From Roseivirga sp. (GTDB taxonomy: Bacteria; Bacteroidota; Bacteroidia; Cytophagales; Cyclobacteriaceae), in assembly GCA_021404565.1 (NCBI GenBank), contig JAAWWF010000002.1:310001-374000 (forward strand): 64,000 bases of DNA. The letters run 5' to 3'. Made by a program: the position numbers and the translations under genes. How positions within the stretch are numbered: the first letter of the stretch is position 1; each line of letters starts with the position of its first letter. The notes under the pieces are model-generated. The model was not told the DNA's origin, ran no database searches, and saw only the letters and a list, made by a program, of their open reading frames with translations. Positions 42,783-51,861 of this stretch are shown here, one piece after another.

Positions 42783-45700
42783 ATGACCACCACGAAACAA
42801 ACCGGGTCCATCATATCCAGTATTGGTAATCCATTTAAAGGCAGCAAGTATGTAGGACTCTTCTTTGCTGTTTTAGTCATCCTGGGCTCCCTGGGCCTGG
42901 CCTACTATTTTAAGATTGAGAGCAATCGAAATAATTTCAGGGAATACCATTTCAGGGCACTGGATGCGCTGGAGGACAGGTTTGACAGACTGGTGGATAA
43001 TAAAAGGCAGAAGATTGCGCAACAGCCGGATATTGCCGCTGATAGTGCTGATTATTACGAAGATGTAAAGGCTTTTCTCGAGTCGGATAGTCTTAGCCAA
43101 CTGATAAAAACGCTTCCCTGGCAGGAGAATTTTGATGGTTTTGTGGTTTCAAAAGAAGGTGAGGACAGTGCCATTATCTACCATTCCTTCAACTCCAATC
43201 TGCAGTTAAATCATATTATTACGGCCACAGACACCCTGAATGGCCTGGAAAAGAATGTCAAAATCGTAGGGCAGGAATACAGGCTGTTTTCTAAAAATTA
43301 TGATAGTGGGCATCTAAAACATCTTGGGGAAAACAACAAAACCCAATCCTATACATTTTATGGCCTGGTAACCTGGGAGGAATACGCCAGCACTAACCTG
43401 AGATTGGATGTCTGGCTGATTGTACTGCTCGCTACCGCTTTATTGCTGATACTGATCGGTTTACCTTTGCTCAAACTGCTGTTTATCAGTGAGATTGAGC
43501 GTCTATTCAGGAGGGATGTGATACTTGCGGGCATATCGGTGATCATCGGTACACCTATTCTATTCCTGGTATTCCTGTCCATATTCCAGTATGGGCGACA
43601 GTATTATTATGAAATCCCGGAACAGCTCGGAAAGTTGTCGGAGACGGTCGAGCAGCGATTTACTACCGAAAATGAGCAGATTGTAAGACAGCTTTATGAG
43701 CTAAAACCAACTTTCGATGATTTGCTCAGCGATACCCGTGAGCTCCAAAACTCCAACAAGTACTATGCCCTGGATCAGAATGTAAATATGACTCACTACA
43801 GCGATTTTAAACAGATTGCGAAGGTTAGTAAGTCAGGAGAAATCGGAAAACAACTTGTGCTGGGGGAGGTAATACCACCGAACGCTGAAAAAATCCGCAG
43901 TTTGAAAAACAGGCCATATTTTAAGGACTGGAAGAGCGGCAAATCATCGGCTGTATCCGTAAAGGGCTTCGAATACATAATGCGTCCTGTCCTTTCTCTG
44001 GAAGAAGGTACCGAGGAGGCCGTCTATTTAATTCCATTCCTTACCGGAAATGGAAGAGTACAAAACACTGACCTTATGGTGGCAGGTGTCAATCTCTCAT
44101 CAGTACATGAGCCCATTTTACCTACAGGCTATCAGTTTGCGATTATAGACAAGTCGGGAGAGGTATGGTTTCATTCCCTGCCGGGAAGAAGCACGCTGGA
44201 GAATTTTTACAACAGTACTCTGGACGAATCCTACCTCAGATCGGTGATTGACGGCAATATCAAATCGGCCATGCACCTCGATTATATGGGTAGCAGCCAG
44301 ATAGCCTATGTGAATCCCATAGAGGGAAGTGAGCTGTATGTGATCACGCTTTATGATACCGAACTACTTAAATTACAAACCTCCGAATCACTTTCTATTG
44401 GCAGTTTGGGCATTTTCGCTGCTTTTCTCGTTATCTGCTTTTTAACATTCGTAACCATCTATCTTCGAAGAAGAAAGACCAATTTCTACAAGTACAAAAA
44501 GTTTCCGTTTCGCTTTCTGGAACCGGATTCAGAAAACCGAATGGGCTATGCCACGCTGATTCTGTTTTTCTCTGTCATTATTATTGTCACCATTCTATTA
44601 GTGTACTTCCGCGACCTCGAGCCTTCGCTGGTCTTTATCGTGAACATGCTGTTAATGATCTGGGCTTACATCTTCGTTTATTATCGGTTTAACATCCTGA
44701 AGAAGTACAGGCTGAGAAAACTCAAGGCTGAGCAGGCTGAAGCAGACGAAAACAGCGAAGGGGCAGGGACTCAAAAGAGACAGATTACGCAAATGACCAC
44801 GGAGACCAGGGAGCGTATCGGGGACAGATCTCTCAAACCCGGTCTGGCAGACTTTGTAATCATTATTTTTATTCTGGCACTCAACGCCTTGATTCTCAAT
44901 CAGACATCAGGAGTGAGCGAAGCAGGTCAGGTAAACTTTCTTATTGGGGTTCAGGCCCTCATTTTACTCATGATGTTCTTTGCCATATTCACGCTTGACG
45001 GTCTGAATTCAGCTTTGTCGTGGGCCAGAGTGAATCCTGAAAAGGCAGCGTATAAACAGATTTACATCTGGTTTTTGTTTCTGTGGTTATGTCTCAACTC
45101 CATACTACCGGCCTTCAGCTATTTTAATGAGGCCAGCCAGGTAGAGAGGACTATCTGGCAGAAAAAGTCACAGCTGGATATGGCCAGGGCCTTTGATAAA
45201 AAGTATGCCGCACTGGATACCATCATGAACTTCCCGAATGATATAAAGGAACAGAGAATCATCGAGCACCTGAGAAAATCAGTGTATGAGGTAGAAACGA
45301 TAGATACCAGTGGCGTGATCAATGGACTTGAGTCAGGCGATTATGCCCTGGAACGAACCAAGTTCAAGCGCTTTCTGTACCATTTAAGGCCTATTTATGA
45401 CGAGAGGATTGCGGGTACACAATCTCTCATCTTTGACGCCCCTGATAACAACCAGTGGCTTTGGGACAGGGGAGAGAGGCGATTGGCATTTCGTTATCGC
45501 CTGAGTAGCCTGCCCGATAAGGACTACTACACGGTCTATCAGCTGCCAAAAATGAACAAGCCCATTTTTCTGCAGGGATCAGTTTATGGCCAGATTGTGA
45601 TGATCCTGCTGATTATCGGGGTGTTGCTCAGTGTGTTCTACCTCGTGGTGTTTTTTGCCCGCAAAATTTTCGGATTTGACTATAGCCGATATAAGCCCAA

Positions 45701-46979
45701 CAATTTTCTATCAGAGGGAAATACAGCTAAACTTAAAAAGAGCCTTAATCAGCAGGGGGCTTTGCGTAACCTGGCTGTTGTGGGGCTCCCGAACTCCGGA
45801 AAAATGGGCCTTGCTTTTGAGCTGATAAGTAATGAAACACCACGCGCAGTGGCAGCTATCTCCTGCCTTAATATTGAAGAAAAGGAGGGGAAAGTGACAA
45901 TGGACTGCGAAAAGGTAAATACGGTAAAAGGTATCGGGGGGCAGTGTGAATATGAACCGGGAGGTGATTTGGGGATTAAGACGGTGGCAGATTTGGGTGT
46001 TTATGATGTGCTTATTGTTGAGAACTTTGAACATGGCTACCAGTCTCATGATCAAAATGCGAAAAAGCTCAAACTGCTTAAAGAGTTGCTGGACCAGGGC
46101 AAGCAACTGATTTTACTTACCGACATCTATCCCAGCCAGGTGCTTTCTTACTATCGAAGACTGATACATAACAGTGAGTCTCCTGACCCTGAGCATCAGC
46201 AGCATTTTAATGCCTGGCATAATGTTTTTGGATCTTTTACGGATATACTCCATGGCTTTAACCGGAATGATGATGCCATAGATGTGGCTTTGGCGGCCTA
46301 TGAGAAGAAAGCGGGCATGGAGATAAAACATAGTGTACGAGAGCTGATCTCCAAGGAGCTGGGTTATGGGAACTACCTGCCCCAGCTTGCTGAAGCCGCC
46401 ATATCACTTACTGAGAAAACCGATTATGTGAAGGTGGCTGTGGTTGATGAGAGCCCTGCCAGTAAGTCGATGTTTAAAAGGAGTAAGAATACCCGTGAGG
46501 CAAGAATATCGGTGAAGAGTCAGGAGTTTGTGCTACAGGTAGAAAGCCTGGCTAGGGGCTATTATGCCAACATCTGGAATTCGCTGGCTACCAGGGAGAG
46601 GTTTATTATTTATGACCTGGCCAAAGATGGTTTTGTAAATATCAAAAATGGTGCGGCCCTGTTTTCTCTTATGAAAAAGGGAGTGGTGATCTGGCAGGAA
46701 AAACCGGTGCTGTTCAACAAAAGCTTCAGAAACTATATTATCTCAAGCATCAGTAAGGAAGAGGCCGAATCCATGAAGCAAATGATCAGAAAGAACGGTT
46801 CATGGGGCTTTACCAAGACAATACTGTATATGGTAATGATCGGTTTGGTGGGCTTTCTTATGATTGGTGAACCTCAGTTTGTCAATGACATCCAAACCTT
46901 TGTAGGAGTACTGGCAGGCCTGGCCACGGTGGTCCCGGTGCTTTCTTCGTTTTTGGGAGCAAAAAGGGCAGGGGGCTAG
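42783..46979 (+). CDS. Giant polytopic membrane protein with P-loop NTPase-like and winged-helix-like cytoplasmic domains
   Basis: 1398 residues, family not recognised. Twelve predicted TM helices: 23-43, 208-234, 246-270, 538-562, 588-609, 613-635, 687-706, 716-739, 757-780, 933-959, 1344-1362, 1371-1391. Three outside domains lie between them (about 47-205; 272-535, of Cache-like look with QFAIIDKSGEVWFHS; 782-930). The cytoplasmic part (about 965-1340) has a P-loop GLPNSGKM (1001-1008), in which Met replaces the usual Ser/Thr, a Walker-B-like VYDVLIVEN (1073-1081), a sensor-like ILLTD, and a winged-helix-like stretch (1267-1320; FIIYDLAKDGFVNIKNGAALFSLMKKG). It ends in a TM hairpin. This looks like a sensor coupled to a STAND/AAA-like switch. 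Its stop overlaps the convergent hydrolase gene by four bases. Confidence 0.7.
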   Translation: MTTTKQTGSIISSIGNPFKGSKYVGLFFAVLVILGSLGLAYYFKIESNRNNFREYHFRALDALEDRFDRLVDNKRQKIAQQPDIAADSADYYEDVKAFLESDSLSQLIKTLPWQENFDGFVVSKEGEDSAIIYHSFNSNLQLNHIITATDTLNGLEKNVKIVGQEYRLFSKNYDSGHLKHLGENNKTQSYTFYGLVTWEEYASTNLRLDVWLIVLLATALLLILIGLPLLKLLFISEIERLFRRDVILAGISVIIGTPILFLVFLSIFQYGRQYYYEIPEQLGKLSETVEQRFTTENEQIVRQLYELKPTFDDLLSDTRELQNSNKYYALDQNVNMTHYSDFKQIAKVSKSGEIGKQLVLGEVIPPNAEKIRSLKNRPYFKDWKSGKSSAVSVKGFEYIMRPVLSLEEGTEEAVYLIPFLTGNGRVQNTDLMVAGVNLSSVHEPILPTGYQFAIIDKSGEVWFHSLPGRSTLENFYNSTLDESYLRSVIDGNIKSAMHLDYMGSSQIAYVNPIEGSELYVITLYDTELLKLQTSESLSIGSLGIFAAFLVICFLTFVTIYLRRRKTNFYKYKKFPFRFLEPDSENRMGYATLILFFSVIIIVTILLVYFRDLEPSLVFIVNMLLMIWAYIFVYYRFNILKKYRLRKLKAEQAEADENSEGAGTQKRQITQMTTETRERIGDRSLKPGLADFVIIIFILALNALILNQTSGVSEAGQVNFLIGVQALILLMMFFAIFTLDGLNSALSWARVNPEKAAYKQIYIWFLFLWLCLNSILPAFSYFNEASQVERTIWQKKSQLDMARAFDKKYAALDTIMNFPNDIKEQRIIEHLRKSVYEVETIDTSGVINGLESGDYALERTKFKRFLYHLRPIYDERIAGTQSLIFDAPDNNQWLWDRGERRLAFRYRLSSLPDKDYYTVYQLPKMNKPIFLQGSVYGQIVMILLIIGVLLSVFYLVVFFARKIFGFDYSRYKPNNFLSEGNTAKLKKSLNQQGALRNLAVVGLPNSGKMGLAFELISNETPRAVAAISCLNIEEKEGKVTMDCEKVNTVKGIGGQCEYEPGGDLGIKTVADLGVYDVLIVENFEHGYQSHDQNAKKLKLLKELLDQGKQLILLTDIYPSQVLSYYRRLIHNSESPDPEHQQHFNAWHNVFGSFTDILHGFNRNDDAIDVALAAYEKKAGMEIKHSVRELISKELGYGNYLPQLAEAAISLTEKTDYVKVAVVDESPASKSMFKRSKNTREARISVKSQEFVLQVESLARGYYANIWNSLATRERFIIYDLAKDGFVNIKNGAALFSLMKKGVVIWQEKPVLFNKSFRNYIISSISKEEAESMKQMIRKNGSWGFTKTILYMVMIGLVGFLMIGEPQFVNDIQTFVGVLAGLATVVPVLSSFLGAKRAGG

Positions 46980-48037
46980 CGCTCTTCCTGCGCGACAATA
47001 GCTTCTAGTATCTGTCGTGTAAGCGTGTTATAGGCCATAATAGCTTGCTGTTCAAGTTGTTTACCCCCCACGTGCCAGTCGTGAGTGATGGCAAAAACCA
47101 GATCGAACTGCGGTGCTACTGCAATCACCTGACCTGCAAAGCCCTGGGCCATAAAGCCCTTGATACCCTCTTCTTCTCCCAGCCACCAGCCCAGACCGTA
47201 TCCTTGTCCCGGCCTGAAATCGGAGCCTTCAGGCTGCTGTGGTGAGGTGGCCTCTAGCATATAGGCTTCAGAGATAATTCGTTTTTCCTTGTATAGCCCC
47301 TTATCTGCATACAGTTGTCCGAACTGAACCATATCCCTGGGATGTAGCTCTAGTCCCGCACCTCCATTGTAATAGCCGGGTCTGAGTTTCTCCCAACGCA
47401 CCTTGCTGAAACCAAGGGGGTTGAAGAGAAATTTGTCCGCAAACTCCAATGTATTAAGGCCAGAAGCATTTTCCAGCAGTAAAGACAGCAGATGGAAGCT
47501 GGCCGTGTTGTATGCGAAATAAGTGCCGGGCTTGTGAGCGACAGGCCTGTCCAAAAAATAGAGAATGGGGTCTCTGGAGGTCACCCATTCATTGTACTCT
47601 GAATTACCCGATTCCTCCGTCCATTGCAGCCCACTGCTCATAGAAAGTAAATGCCGGATGGTAATGTCTTTCTTTTGTCCCTTGAAGTGACTCCGATAGC
47701 TACCAGCATATTGATATGCGGGCGAATCAAGACTTTCAATAAAACCCTTTTCAATCGCAATGCCTATCAGGGTAGACATCACACTTTTGGTAACTGATCG
47801 TACATGGTCTAAAGTATCAGAAGCATACCGGTGAAAGTATGCTTCTGACAGGTTACCCTGATAGCTGACTAAAAGACTGTGAAGATTTTTAGCATTTTGA
47901 GCCGTTTCGTAGACCTTGTCAAGCCCGAAAGGGTATGAACGTACATCGGCCTCAGCGGTGGCACGGTTGCCCCTCTGACCGCAAGCAGTAATGCTCACGG
48001 TCAGGGCCAACAACGATACCAGGGCAAAAATTCTCAT
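46976..48037 (-). CDS. Lipoprotein serine hydrolase (class C beta-lactamase type)
   Basis: 353 residues with a lipoprotein signal (cysteine 19 in TACG). The beta-lactamase-related domain has Ser81-x-x-Lys84 (SVTKSV), IRHLLSMSSGLQW, the Tyr-x-Asn motif (FAYNTASFH) and a C-terminal GFAGQ. The family cleaves esters or amide bonds with the serine nucleophile. Its start overlaps the stop of the YceI-family gene (ATGA), so both are translated together. Shares the MSSGL motif and domain with the hydrolase at 39048, but is shorter. Confidence 0.8.
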   Translation of the reverse strand: MRIFALVSLLALTVSITACGQRGNRATAEADVRSYPFGLDKVYETAQNAKNLHSLLVSYQGNLSEAYFHRYASDTLDHVRSVTKSVMSTLIGIAIEKGFIESLDSPAYQYAGSYRSHFKGQKKDITIRHLLSMSSGLQWTEESGNSEYNEWVTSRDPILYFLDRPVAHKPGTYFAYNTASFHLLSLLLENASGLNTLEFADKFLFNPLGFSKVRWEKLRPGYYNGGAGLELHPRDMVQFGQLYADKGLYKEKRIISEAYMLEATSPQQPEGSDFRPGQGYGLGWWLGEEEGIKGFMAQGFAGQVIAVAPQFDLVFAITHDWHVGGKQLEQQAIMAYNTLTRQILEAIVAQEER

Positions 48038-49095
48038 TTCATGTTTGTAAGGGCAAACTTACCACTTAACAGCCTGATCATTTCAGGGAGGTGCGTAAAT
48101 CGTACACGAGCGGGTAAGCTATACTCTTTTTGATAATGCTTCAGGGCTTTGTCAAAATCACCGGCTATGACATAGGCGTCTCCAAGTCTGAGCAGGGAAG
48201 TCGTATGAGCAGGGTTCTGTTTGAGTCCGAACTCAAAGAATTTCACAGCTTCCTTGCCATAACCATCCACCATCAATATCCAGCCTATATTGGCCACCAC
48301 ACTCGACCAGTTGGTTTGCTTGTAATCAGGGTTGCCTGCCAGCGACATCAGCTTTTTTTGCCCGCTATCAAAACCATTGGTCTTGGTTTCATTGTAAATC
48401 ACCCCTACAGGGTTGTCTAGTCCTGCTGCGGTTTTGCCTATGTACATGGCCTGTAGGTAATCGATGGTATAGTTCATTCCTACCAGACTGAACTCAATGT
48501 TGATATCATCACCAAGCATCTGGATGCTTCCATAAGAAGAACCATTTCCCATCCCAAAATCACTCCGCTTAAAAGAGAGCTTTCCCTTAGCCATTAGCAT
48601 ATCTCTTCCCCCCATTGCCTTTCTCATCACATTGGGTTTGCTGATATGCAGGGTAACCTCTTTGGTAATGTCCTTGATATTGAGGTAGCCTGTTAAATCC
48701 AATCCATCGCTGGTAGGGGTGGCCTTGGTGCTTTGAAACCAGATTCCCGGAAACTTGGCAGTATCAAAAAAGGCAGAGCCGTGAAGCTCTTCATCTCGCC
48801 TTGGGTGGGCTGTGGATATACTCTCCGAGCCAAATCGAATGGTGGCAGAGCTGCGGTCTACATGGTCGGGGTCGTAAAATATATTGGCCTGATAGGCACT
48901 GATTGATCCTCTGATCAGCGGAAAGCCGGCAAAGGAGGTTTCAAAGGTTACATAGGAGGCGTCTTTGAATATCTGAAATCTGTCTCCCATATCTATCTCA
49001 GAGGATTGAGCCAAAAGGCTACCCGGTGCCGAGAGGAGAATCAGTAATAACACAGCCAACAGAGCAGCTGATTTTTTGTTGTTTTCTATTTTCAT
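48034..49095 (-). CDS. Exported YceI-family protein with TPR-like C-terminus
   Basis: 353 residues from the ATG at 49095, chosen because AAACACAACGATC stands directly before it, the same leader as at the SMP-30-like gene; a longer start at 49119 adds eight residues. Signal peptide about 1-29. Residues ~35-190 form a YceI lipocalin-like barrel (FETSFAGFPLIRGSISAY, HGSAFFDTAKFPGIWFQSTKA, GYLNIKDITKEVTLHISKP), a fold that binds isoprenoids or other lipids. The C-terminal ~130 residues have TPR-like helices (NIGWILMVDGYGKEAVKFFEFGLKQNPAHTTSLLRLGDAYVIAGDFDKALKHYQKEY; quoted only as helix set). This combination is not the plain YceI type. Confidence 0.75.
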   Translation of the reverse strand: MKIENNKKSAALLAVLLLILLSAPGSLLAQSSEIDMGDRFQIFKDASYVTFETSFAGFPLIRGSISAYQANIFYDPDHVDRSSATIRFGSESISTAHPRRDEELHGSAFFDTAKFPGIWFQSTKATPTSDGLDLTGYLNIKDITKEVTLHISKPNVMRKAMGGRDMLMAKGKLSFKRSDFGMGNGSSYGSIQMLGDDINIEFSLVGMNYTIDYLQAMYIGKTAAGLDNPVGVIYNETKTNGFDSGQKKLMSLAGNPDYKQTNWSSVVANIGWILMVDGYGKEAVKFFEFGLKQNPAHTTSLLRLGDAYVIAGDFDKALKHYQKEYSLPARVRFTHLPEMIRLLSGKFALTNMK

Positions 49096-49192
49096 GATCG
49101 TTGTGTTTGAGTTTTTCATTGGCTCAAACAGCTCAAATCATATATCAGGGACTACATTTTTTTGTGAAGGTTTTCTGAATTTTCTGCTCAGG

Positions 49193-51802
49193 TTATTCCT
49201 GAAAGGCTATCACCTCAAAATCGGCTGCTACCTGCTTACCCTTAATGGAGAGTACCATTTTGTAGGAACCTGCCTTGATGAATTGATCATATCGGAAGAA
49301 GTAGGGCTGATCACTTTGAACCTTTTTCAATACCAAATCCCAACGGAATTCATTGATGCCCTCAATGCCAACCATCTCATGTGTCCATATTGTGTTTTCA
49401 CTCTGATCGATAATTTTGAGTGTCACTTTTCCGGCATGTCTCAGGTTATAGCTGATGGTAGTTTTTTGAAGCGTTTCATAATCAACATCTCTATGAGTAT
49501 CCCGGATTCGTGGTAGTCTGAACTCGGGTAAATTGAACAGTTGAAGATCAGCACCTTGTACAGACTTTGCTTCATGAATCGGGGAGAGGTTTACCTTATA
49601 GATACCCCGTCCGTGTGTACCGGCTACCAGGTCCATGCTGGGCTCATCAATGGCAAGGTCAGCAACACTCACGGCAGGCATGTTTTTGCCCAGGAGTGAC
49701 CAGGAGACTCCACGATCGGTGGAGATATACACACCCTTGTAGAGGCCTGCATAAAGAATGTTCGGATCTTTTGGGTCTTCCAGTATTACATTGGCCACTT
49801 CATCGGGGAGATTGCCTGAGATTGACTTCCAGCTCTTTCCATAATCTTCAGAGACGTAGATATAATTTCCCAGGTCATTATAATTCATGCCCGTTAGCGT
49901 TACGTACACACGCGATTCCTTAAACTTTGAGGGAGCAATGCTGCGGATATAATTGTTGGGTAGTCCTGTCGAGTTCTCTTCCCAGGTTGCGCCATCATTC
50001 TTGCTTCCCCAAAACCCACCTTTGTCTGTGCCCATATAGAGCAAACCGGCCCTTATCTCTGATTCTACCAGGGCTCCGGCTGCCGTTGATGCTTTGGATG
50101 CATCGTCAGAAACAGAAAGGTCATGGCTGATAACCTTCCAGGTATCACCTCTGTCTTCACTTTTGAAAACATAATTGCCACCATGATAGAGTGTATTATG
50201 GTTATGTGGTGAGATAAAGTAGGGAGCCACAAAGTTAAATCTTGCTGAACCTTCATGCTCCTTTGGCAGACGAGGTCGAATGGATACCGATTTGCCCGAT
50301 TTCATATCTCTTCTTCGCGCTGCCCCGTTTTGCATGCTGAAATACACCGTGTTTGGGTCTTCAGGGTCTACGCAGCTCACACAGCCATCGCCACCACTCC
50401 AGGCATCTACCCACAGGTATTGCCAGTCTTTGTGATAGCGAGGATCATATTCTTTGGCAGGCCCGTAGACGGTCGCATCGTCTTGGGTGCCACCATAGAT
50501 CATGTATGGCTCTGTTTTGGACAAAACGATATCGTAGAATTCTCCTGAGGGAATGTTGTTATGGTGTGTCCAGTTTTTTCCCTTATCATAGCTGGTATAG
50601 AGGCCTCCATCATTTGCCAGTGCCAGATGATTGGGGTTAGAGGGGTTGATCCAAAGCTCACAGTGGTCCAGATGTAAAGGGTCTGCAGCGCTCGGGAAAA
50701 GGTGGTAAACATCTCCGCCAATGAAATCAATGGTTTTGCCACCATCTGTGCTATGGGCCATTCTTACACCTAAGCCAAATATTTCTTCATCATCCTGCGG
50801 GTTCACATAGATGTCGGTAAAGTACCAGCCTATTACAGACAGGAACATTTGCTCACTTTTATGTGTCTTTTTCCAGTTTTTACCACCATTGACACTTCGA
50901 AAGATTTTAGCGGCACCTTCACCTTCCTTGCGGTTTCTATGATCCATCAGGGCATATACCTTGTCGGGATTCGTATATGAAACTGCCAGGCCAATCCGGC
51001 CTGTATTTTCATCCACAGGCATGCCCTTGTGCGCTTTCTTCCAGCTTTTTCCACCATCGGTACTTTTGTAAACTCCACTGCTTTTACCACTTACCTGGGG
51101 GCTGTGCTGCCACATGGAGGCATACATGATATTGGGGTCGGAGGGCGCAATCACCACATCATTGGCACCTGTCTGCTCATCTACATAGAGTACCCGCTGC
51201 CAGGTGTTGCCACCATCTTCAGTTCTGTAAACTCCTCTGTGCTGGTTGTCAGACCAAAAATGTCCCAGTACTGCCACAATAACAATGTCTGGATTGGTCG
51301 GGTGTACGGCTATTTCTCCGATATGCCAGGAGTCGTTGAGTCCCAGGTGTCTCCAGGTTTCACCCGCATCATCTGAACGATAAATACCCGTGCCTGGCAT
51401 GGTAAAGTTTCTTGGCTTCTTCAGGCTTTCTCCAGTGCCCACATAAAGGATATTAGGGTCGGAAGGGGCCAGGGCAATATCTCCGATACCTAAGGCAGGC
51501 TGATCCTCGAAAATCGGCTTCCAGGTCAGCCCATTATTGATGGTCTTCCAGAGGTTTCCCGAGCCGAAAGCCAGGTACATGGTTCCGGGATTTGTTGGGT
51601 CAACCTGAATGGCATCTGCTCTGGCCGAGTTGATGGTAGGGCCAATTGGAATCCACTTCAGGCCATACTCTGTGCTGGCCTTCATCTGCTTGTATTCTTC
51701 GAAGGAGGCCAGGAGGGGAGATGGTGGCTGAGTTTGTTGAGCGTGTATACTAAAAGAAGCCACCAGGGTGACTAACAGGAAGAGAGAGCGGGAAAAGTTC
51801 AT
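49193..51802 (-). CDS. Secreted BNR/sortilin-like beta-propeller protein
   Basis: 869 residues with signal peptide (about 1-21). It carries many Asp-box repeats (SDDAGETW, TEDGGNTW, STDGGKSW, SEDRGDTW, SEDYGKSW, STDRGVSW) spread over residues ~60-720, enough for two BNR/sortilin-type propellers. A C-terminal ~120-residue part is a beta-sandwich (LKIIDQSENTIWTHEM, GINEFRWDL). Such proteins are numerous in Bacteroidota and are annotated as glycosyl hydrolase BNR or sortilin-like, but no catalytic residues for sialidase activity are visible. It is likely exported to the periplasm or surface. Single gene. Confidence 0.78.
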   Translation of the reverse strand: MNFSRSLFLLVTLVASFSIHAQQTQPPSPLLASFEEYKQMKASTEYGLKWIPIGPTINSARADAIQVDPTNPGTMYLAFGSGNLWKTINNGLTWKPIFEDQPALGIGDIALAPSDPNILYVGTGESLKKPRNFTMPGTGIYRSDDAGETWRHLGLNDSWHIGEIAVHPTNPDIVIVAVLGHFWSDNQHRGVYRTEDGGNTWQRVLYVDEQTGANDVVIAPSDPNIMYASMWQHSPQVSGKSSGVYKSTDGGKSWKKAHKGMPVDENTGRIGLAVSYTNPDKVYALMDHRNRKEGEGAAKIFRSVNGGKNWKKTHKSEQMFLSVIGWYFTDIYVNPQDDEEIFGLGVRMAHSTDGGKTIDFIGGDVYHLFPSAADPLHLDHCELWINPSNPNHLALANDGGLYTSYDKGKNWTHHNNIPSGEFYDIVLSKTEPYMIYGGTQDDATVYGPAKEYDPRYHKDWQYLWVDAWSGGDGCVSCVDPEDPNTVYFSMQNGAARRRDMKSGKSVSIRPRLPKEHEGSARFNFVAPYFISPHNHNTLYHGGNYVFKSEDRGDTWKVISHDLSVSDDASKASTAAGALVESEIRAGLLYMGTDKGGFWGSKNDGATWEENSTGLPNNYIRSIAPSKFKESRVYVTLTGMNYNDLGNYIYVSEDYGKSWKSISGNLPDEVANVILEDPKDPNILYAGLYKGVYISTDRGVSWSLLGKNMPAVSVADLAIDEPSMDLVAGTHGRGIYKVNLSPIHEAKSVQGADLQLFNLPEFRLPRIRDTHRDVDYETLQKTTISYNLRHAGKVTLKIIDQSENTIWTHEMVGIEGINEFRWDLVLKKVQSDQPYFFRYDQFIKAGSYKMVLSIKGKQVAADFEVIAFQE

Positions 51803-51861
51803 CGGTTGATATATCTGACTATAATTTAGCCAAATCTGCGAGAACGTTTCAATTCAGGGAC

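Noticed and set aside
49567-50640. Several Cys/His-rich plus-strand frames opposite the BNR gene
   Set aside because: They mirror the Asp-box repeats of the real gene on the other strand; the apparent Cys/His richness is a reading-frame artefact.
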